Below are positions 61,050 through 64,000 of a stretch of DNA of 64,000 bases, piece after piece. Location of the stretch: positions 41,363-105,362 of the forward strand of contig JAFEBV010000042.1 of NCBI GenBank assembly GCA_018242485.1, written 5' to 3'. The DNA comes from Pseudomonadota bacterium. GTDB lineage: Bacteria > Pseudomonadota > Gammaproteobacteria > Xanthomonadales > Xanthomonadaceae. Made by a program: the position numbers and the translations under genes. The notes beneath the pieces were generated by a model that saw only the letters and a program-made list of their open reading frames with translations, did no database searches and was not told the origin of the DNA. The first letter of the stretch is position 1. Every line of letters begins with the position of its first letter.

Positions 61050-61080
61050 TTGGGAATCGCCCGCCTGCTTGCGATATAAT
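61050..61080 (+). promoter_or_regulatory. Putative sigma-70 promoter of rpoD
   Basis: A perfect TATAAT (61075-61080) lies 27 bases ahead of the rpoD ATG. The best -35 match is TTGGGA at 61050, with a long 19-base spacer. The -10 element is the most consensus-like AT-rich word in this GC-rich stretch, which is the main support. Confidence 0.6.
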
Positions 61081-61107
61081 GGACGGTCTATTTCCCCCGG
61101 CAATCCC

Positions 61108-62937
<1,830 letters not shown>

Positions 62938-63133
62938 AGGGGATTCCCCTTTACTCGTCCTTGCTGGAGCGAGGTTGGAGGCAAGCGATGCGGCGTCGCG
63001 CGGTCGACCGTTTGCTTGATCGTCGAACACGATCGTCAGCGTTTCTTGCCAACACGCATCGCCCGATGGCGACTTGAGCGAGCCCCGTGTGGGCCGACGT
63101 CCAACTTTTGCCGTCTCCGCGAATCGGAAGGGT

Positions 63134-63162
63134 TTGACCAGAAACGGTTTTTTCATCATAAT
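63134..63162 (+). promoter_or_regulatory. Putative sigma-70 promoter of rplU-rpmA
   Basis: TTGACC and CATAAT with an exact 17-base spacer, 65 bases ahead of the rplU start codon, in the 289-bp region after rpoD. Apart from this promoter the region shows no gene. It would drive the ribosomal protein pair. Confidence 0.75.
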
Positions 63163-63226
63163 TCCGCTTCTGTCCAAAGCGGTGCGGGCAGACGAACCGT
63201 AAAATAACTACAAAGGACAACCGGTC

Positions 63227-63544
63227 ATGTACGCAGTATTGGTCACGGGCGGCAAGCAGTACCGTGTGATGCAGGGCGAAACCCTGCGTGTGGAGAAGCT
63301 CGAAGGCGACGTCGGCAGCGCCGTCAAGTTCGACAATGTGCTGATGCTCGCCGACGGCGAGCAGGTTCACGTCGGCGATGCGCTCAAGGGCGCGTCGGTG
63401 GCGGCGACGATCAAGGGCCACGGCCGCGCGGACAAGATCCGCATCGTCAAGTTCCGCCGGCGCAAGCACCATCGCAAGCAGATGGGCCACCGCCAGCACT
63501 TCACCGAAGTCGAAATCACCGGCATCCACGCCGGCAGCAAGTAA
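63227..63544 (+). CDS. rplU: 50S ribosomal protein L21 (bL21)
   Basis: A 105-residue ribosomal protein with the standard start [25 protein letters not shown], ending in the basic [25 protein letters not shown] segment that binds 23S rRNA. AAAGGA stands 8 bases before the ATG. It is followed 12 bases later by rpmA. Confidence 0.98.
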   Translation: MYAVLVTGGKQYRVMQGETLRVEKLEGDVGSAVKFDNVLMLADGEQVHVGDALKGASVAATIKGHGRADKIRIVKFRRRKHHRKQMGHRQHFTEVEITGIHAGSK

Positions 63545-63556
63545 GGAGACCCGGCC

Positions 63557-63817
63557 ATGGCACACAAAAAGGCAGGCGGCAGCACCCGCAACGGCCGCGA
63601 TTCCAACCCGAAGTATCTGGGCGTGAAGATCTACGGCGGCCAGGCGGTCGAGGCCGGCAACATCATCATTCGCCAGCGCGGCACCGAGTACCACCCCGGC
63701 CTCGGCGTGGGCATGGGTCGCGACCACACCTTGTTCGCGCTCAAGGACGGCGTGGTGAACTTCGCGGTCAAGGGCCCGAAGAGCCGGCGCACGGTCAGCG
63801 TGCTCGGCGGCGAGTAA
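63557..63817 (+). CDS. rpmA: 50S ribosomal protein L27 (bL27)
   Basis: An 86-residue ribosomal protein opening [24 protein letters not shown], whose flexible N-terminus reaches the peptidyl-transferase centre, and holding [15 protein letters not shown] and [11 protein letters not shown]. It closes the rplU-rpmA pair; obgE, usual next gene, would lie past the window's end. Confidence 0.98.
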   Translation: MAHKKAGGSTRNGRDSNPKYLGVKIYGGQAVEAGNIIIRQRGTEYHPGLGVGMGRDHTLFALKDGVVNFAVKGPKSRRTVSVLGGE

Positions 63818-63842
63818 GCCCGCGCACCACGGCAACCCCGAG

Positions 63843-63870
63843 GCCCCGCGTTCGCGGGGCTTCGTGTTTT
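63843..63870 (+). terminator. Rho-independent terminator after rpmA
   Basis: A 7-bp GC stem (GCCCCGC / GCGGGGC) with a GTTC loop, followed by the T-rich TTCGTGTTTT. It lies 26 bases after the rpmA stop and should end the rplU-rpmA transcript. Confidence 0.85.
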
Positions 63871-63883
63871 GGCGCTTCGCGCC

Positions 63884-64000
63884 GTGAATCGTGAATCGTG
63901 AATCGTGAATCGTGAATCGTGAATCGTGAATCGTGAATCGTGAATCGTGAATCGTGAATCGTGAATCGTGAATCGTGAATCGTGAATCGTGAATCGTGAA
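63884..64000. repeat. Tandem heptamer array, at least 16 GTGAATC units, running off the window
   Basis: Sixteen perfect GTGAATC units plus a partial one reach the last base of the window; total length is unknown. It is the longest and most uniform heptamer array seen here and lies just downstream of the rpmA terminator, probably ahead of the next operon. Confidence 0.95.

Noticed and set aside
63884..64000. Regular repeats at the window end as a CRISPR array
   Set aside because: Units are 7 bp and contiguous with no spacers, and no cas genes are present.

Overview
The window is a high-GC stretch of a gammaproteobacterial chromosome, most likely from the order Lysobacterales (Xanthomonadales; Xanthomonadaceae or Rhodanobacteraceae). 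The basis is gene order and protein character: engB next to a cytochrome c4 gene and two dsbA genes, dapF-DUF484-xerC, rpoD ahead of rplU-rpmA, a cbb3 oxidase operon, and a SoeABC-type sulfite dehydrogenase. No rRNA, tRNA, CRISPR array or prophage was seen.

Layout. 1-1.9 kb: end of a peptide/solute ABC transporter (binding protein and one permease, no second permease). 1.9-9.8 kb: engB, cytochrome c4, two periplasmic DsbA proteins, an EEP-family phosphohydrolase, the cell-wall pair rlpA/mltB and a PfkB-type kinase. 9.9-17.8 kb: one tightly overlapping minus-strand operon for cbb3 cytochrome oxidase and its assembly (ccoN-O-Q-P, fixH-like, ccoI, ccoS and a SafE-like membrane protein), with an Anr/FNR-like site upstream and no ccoG. 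17.8-24.6 kb: lipoprotein, hydrolase, M1 peptidase, a pilin accessory protein, ubiE and an exported protein. 24.7-28.4 kb: an ECF sigma factor and a membrane-protein partner separated by a multi-hairpin MITE-like element, then a TylF-type methyltransferase and unknowns. 28.4-33.7 kb: DUF971, xerC, DUF484, dapF, an LptM-like lipoprotein, small membrane and lipoproteins, and a WYL regulator. 33.9-41.1 kb: soeA, an SLC13 permease, soeB and soeC. 41.1-47.8 kb: an EamA exporter and a MacAB-like ABC efflux operon that ends in an alpha/beta hydrolase. 48-54.8 kb: M17 peptidase, HAD phosphatase, HicAB, an AI-2E family protein, a YqjD/YqjE-like stress membrane cluster and a DegP-type protease. 54.9-60.5 kb: surface-glycan genes (four glycosyltransferases, a methyltransferase, an LpxL-type acyltransferase). 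60.5-64 kb: dtd, rpoD, rplU and rpmA.

The most striking feature is repeat biology. Two small-repeat families are scattered through the window: GC-rich palindromes built around a CCTCCCC...GGGGAGG core, and tandem arrays with a strict 7-bp period (GGGACTC-like). Both have entered protein genes without breaking the reading frame: roughly 200 codons in ccoI, about 16 in the fixH-like gene, two places in soeA and one in soeB. Two further events are visible: a 151-bp element with terminal inverted repeats and a 4-bp target duplication inside the sigma-factor locus, and an IS3-type transposase remnant that now supplies the start codon, ribosome binding site and first 20 codons of the lpxL-like gene.

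Functionally the window links low-oxygen respiration (cbb3 oxidase, cytochrome c4), cytoplasmic sulfite oxidation feeding the quinone pool, envelope maintenance (DsbA, MltB, RlpA, DegP, LPS enzymes) and core information processing.
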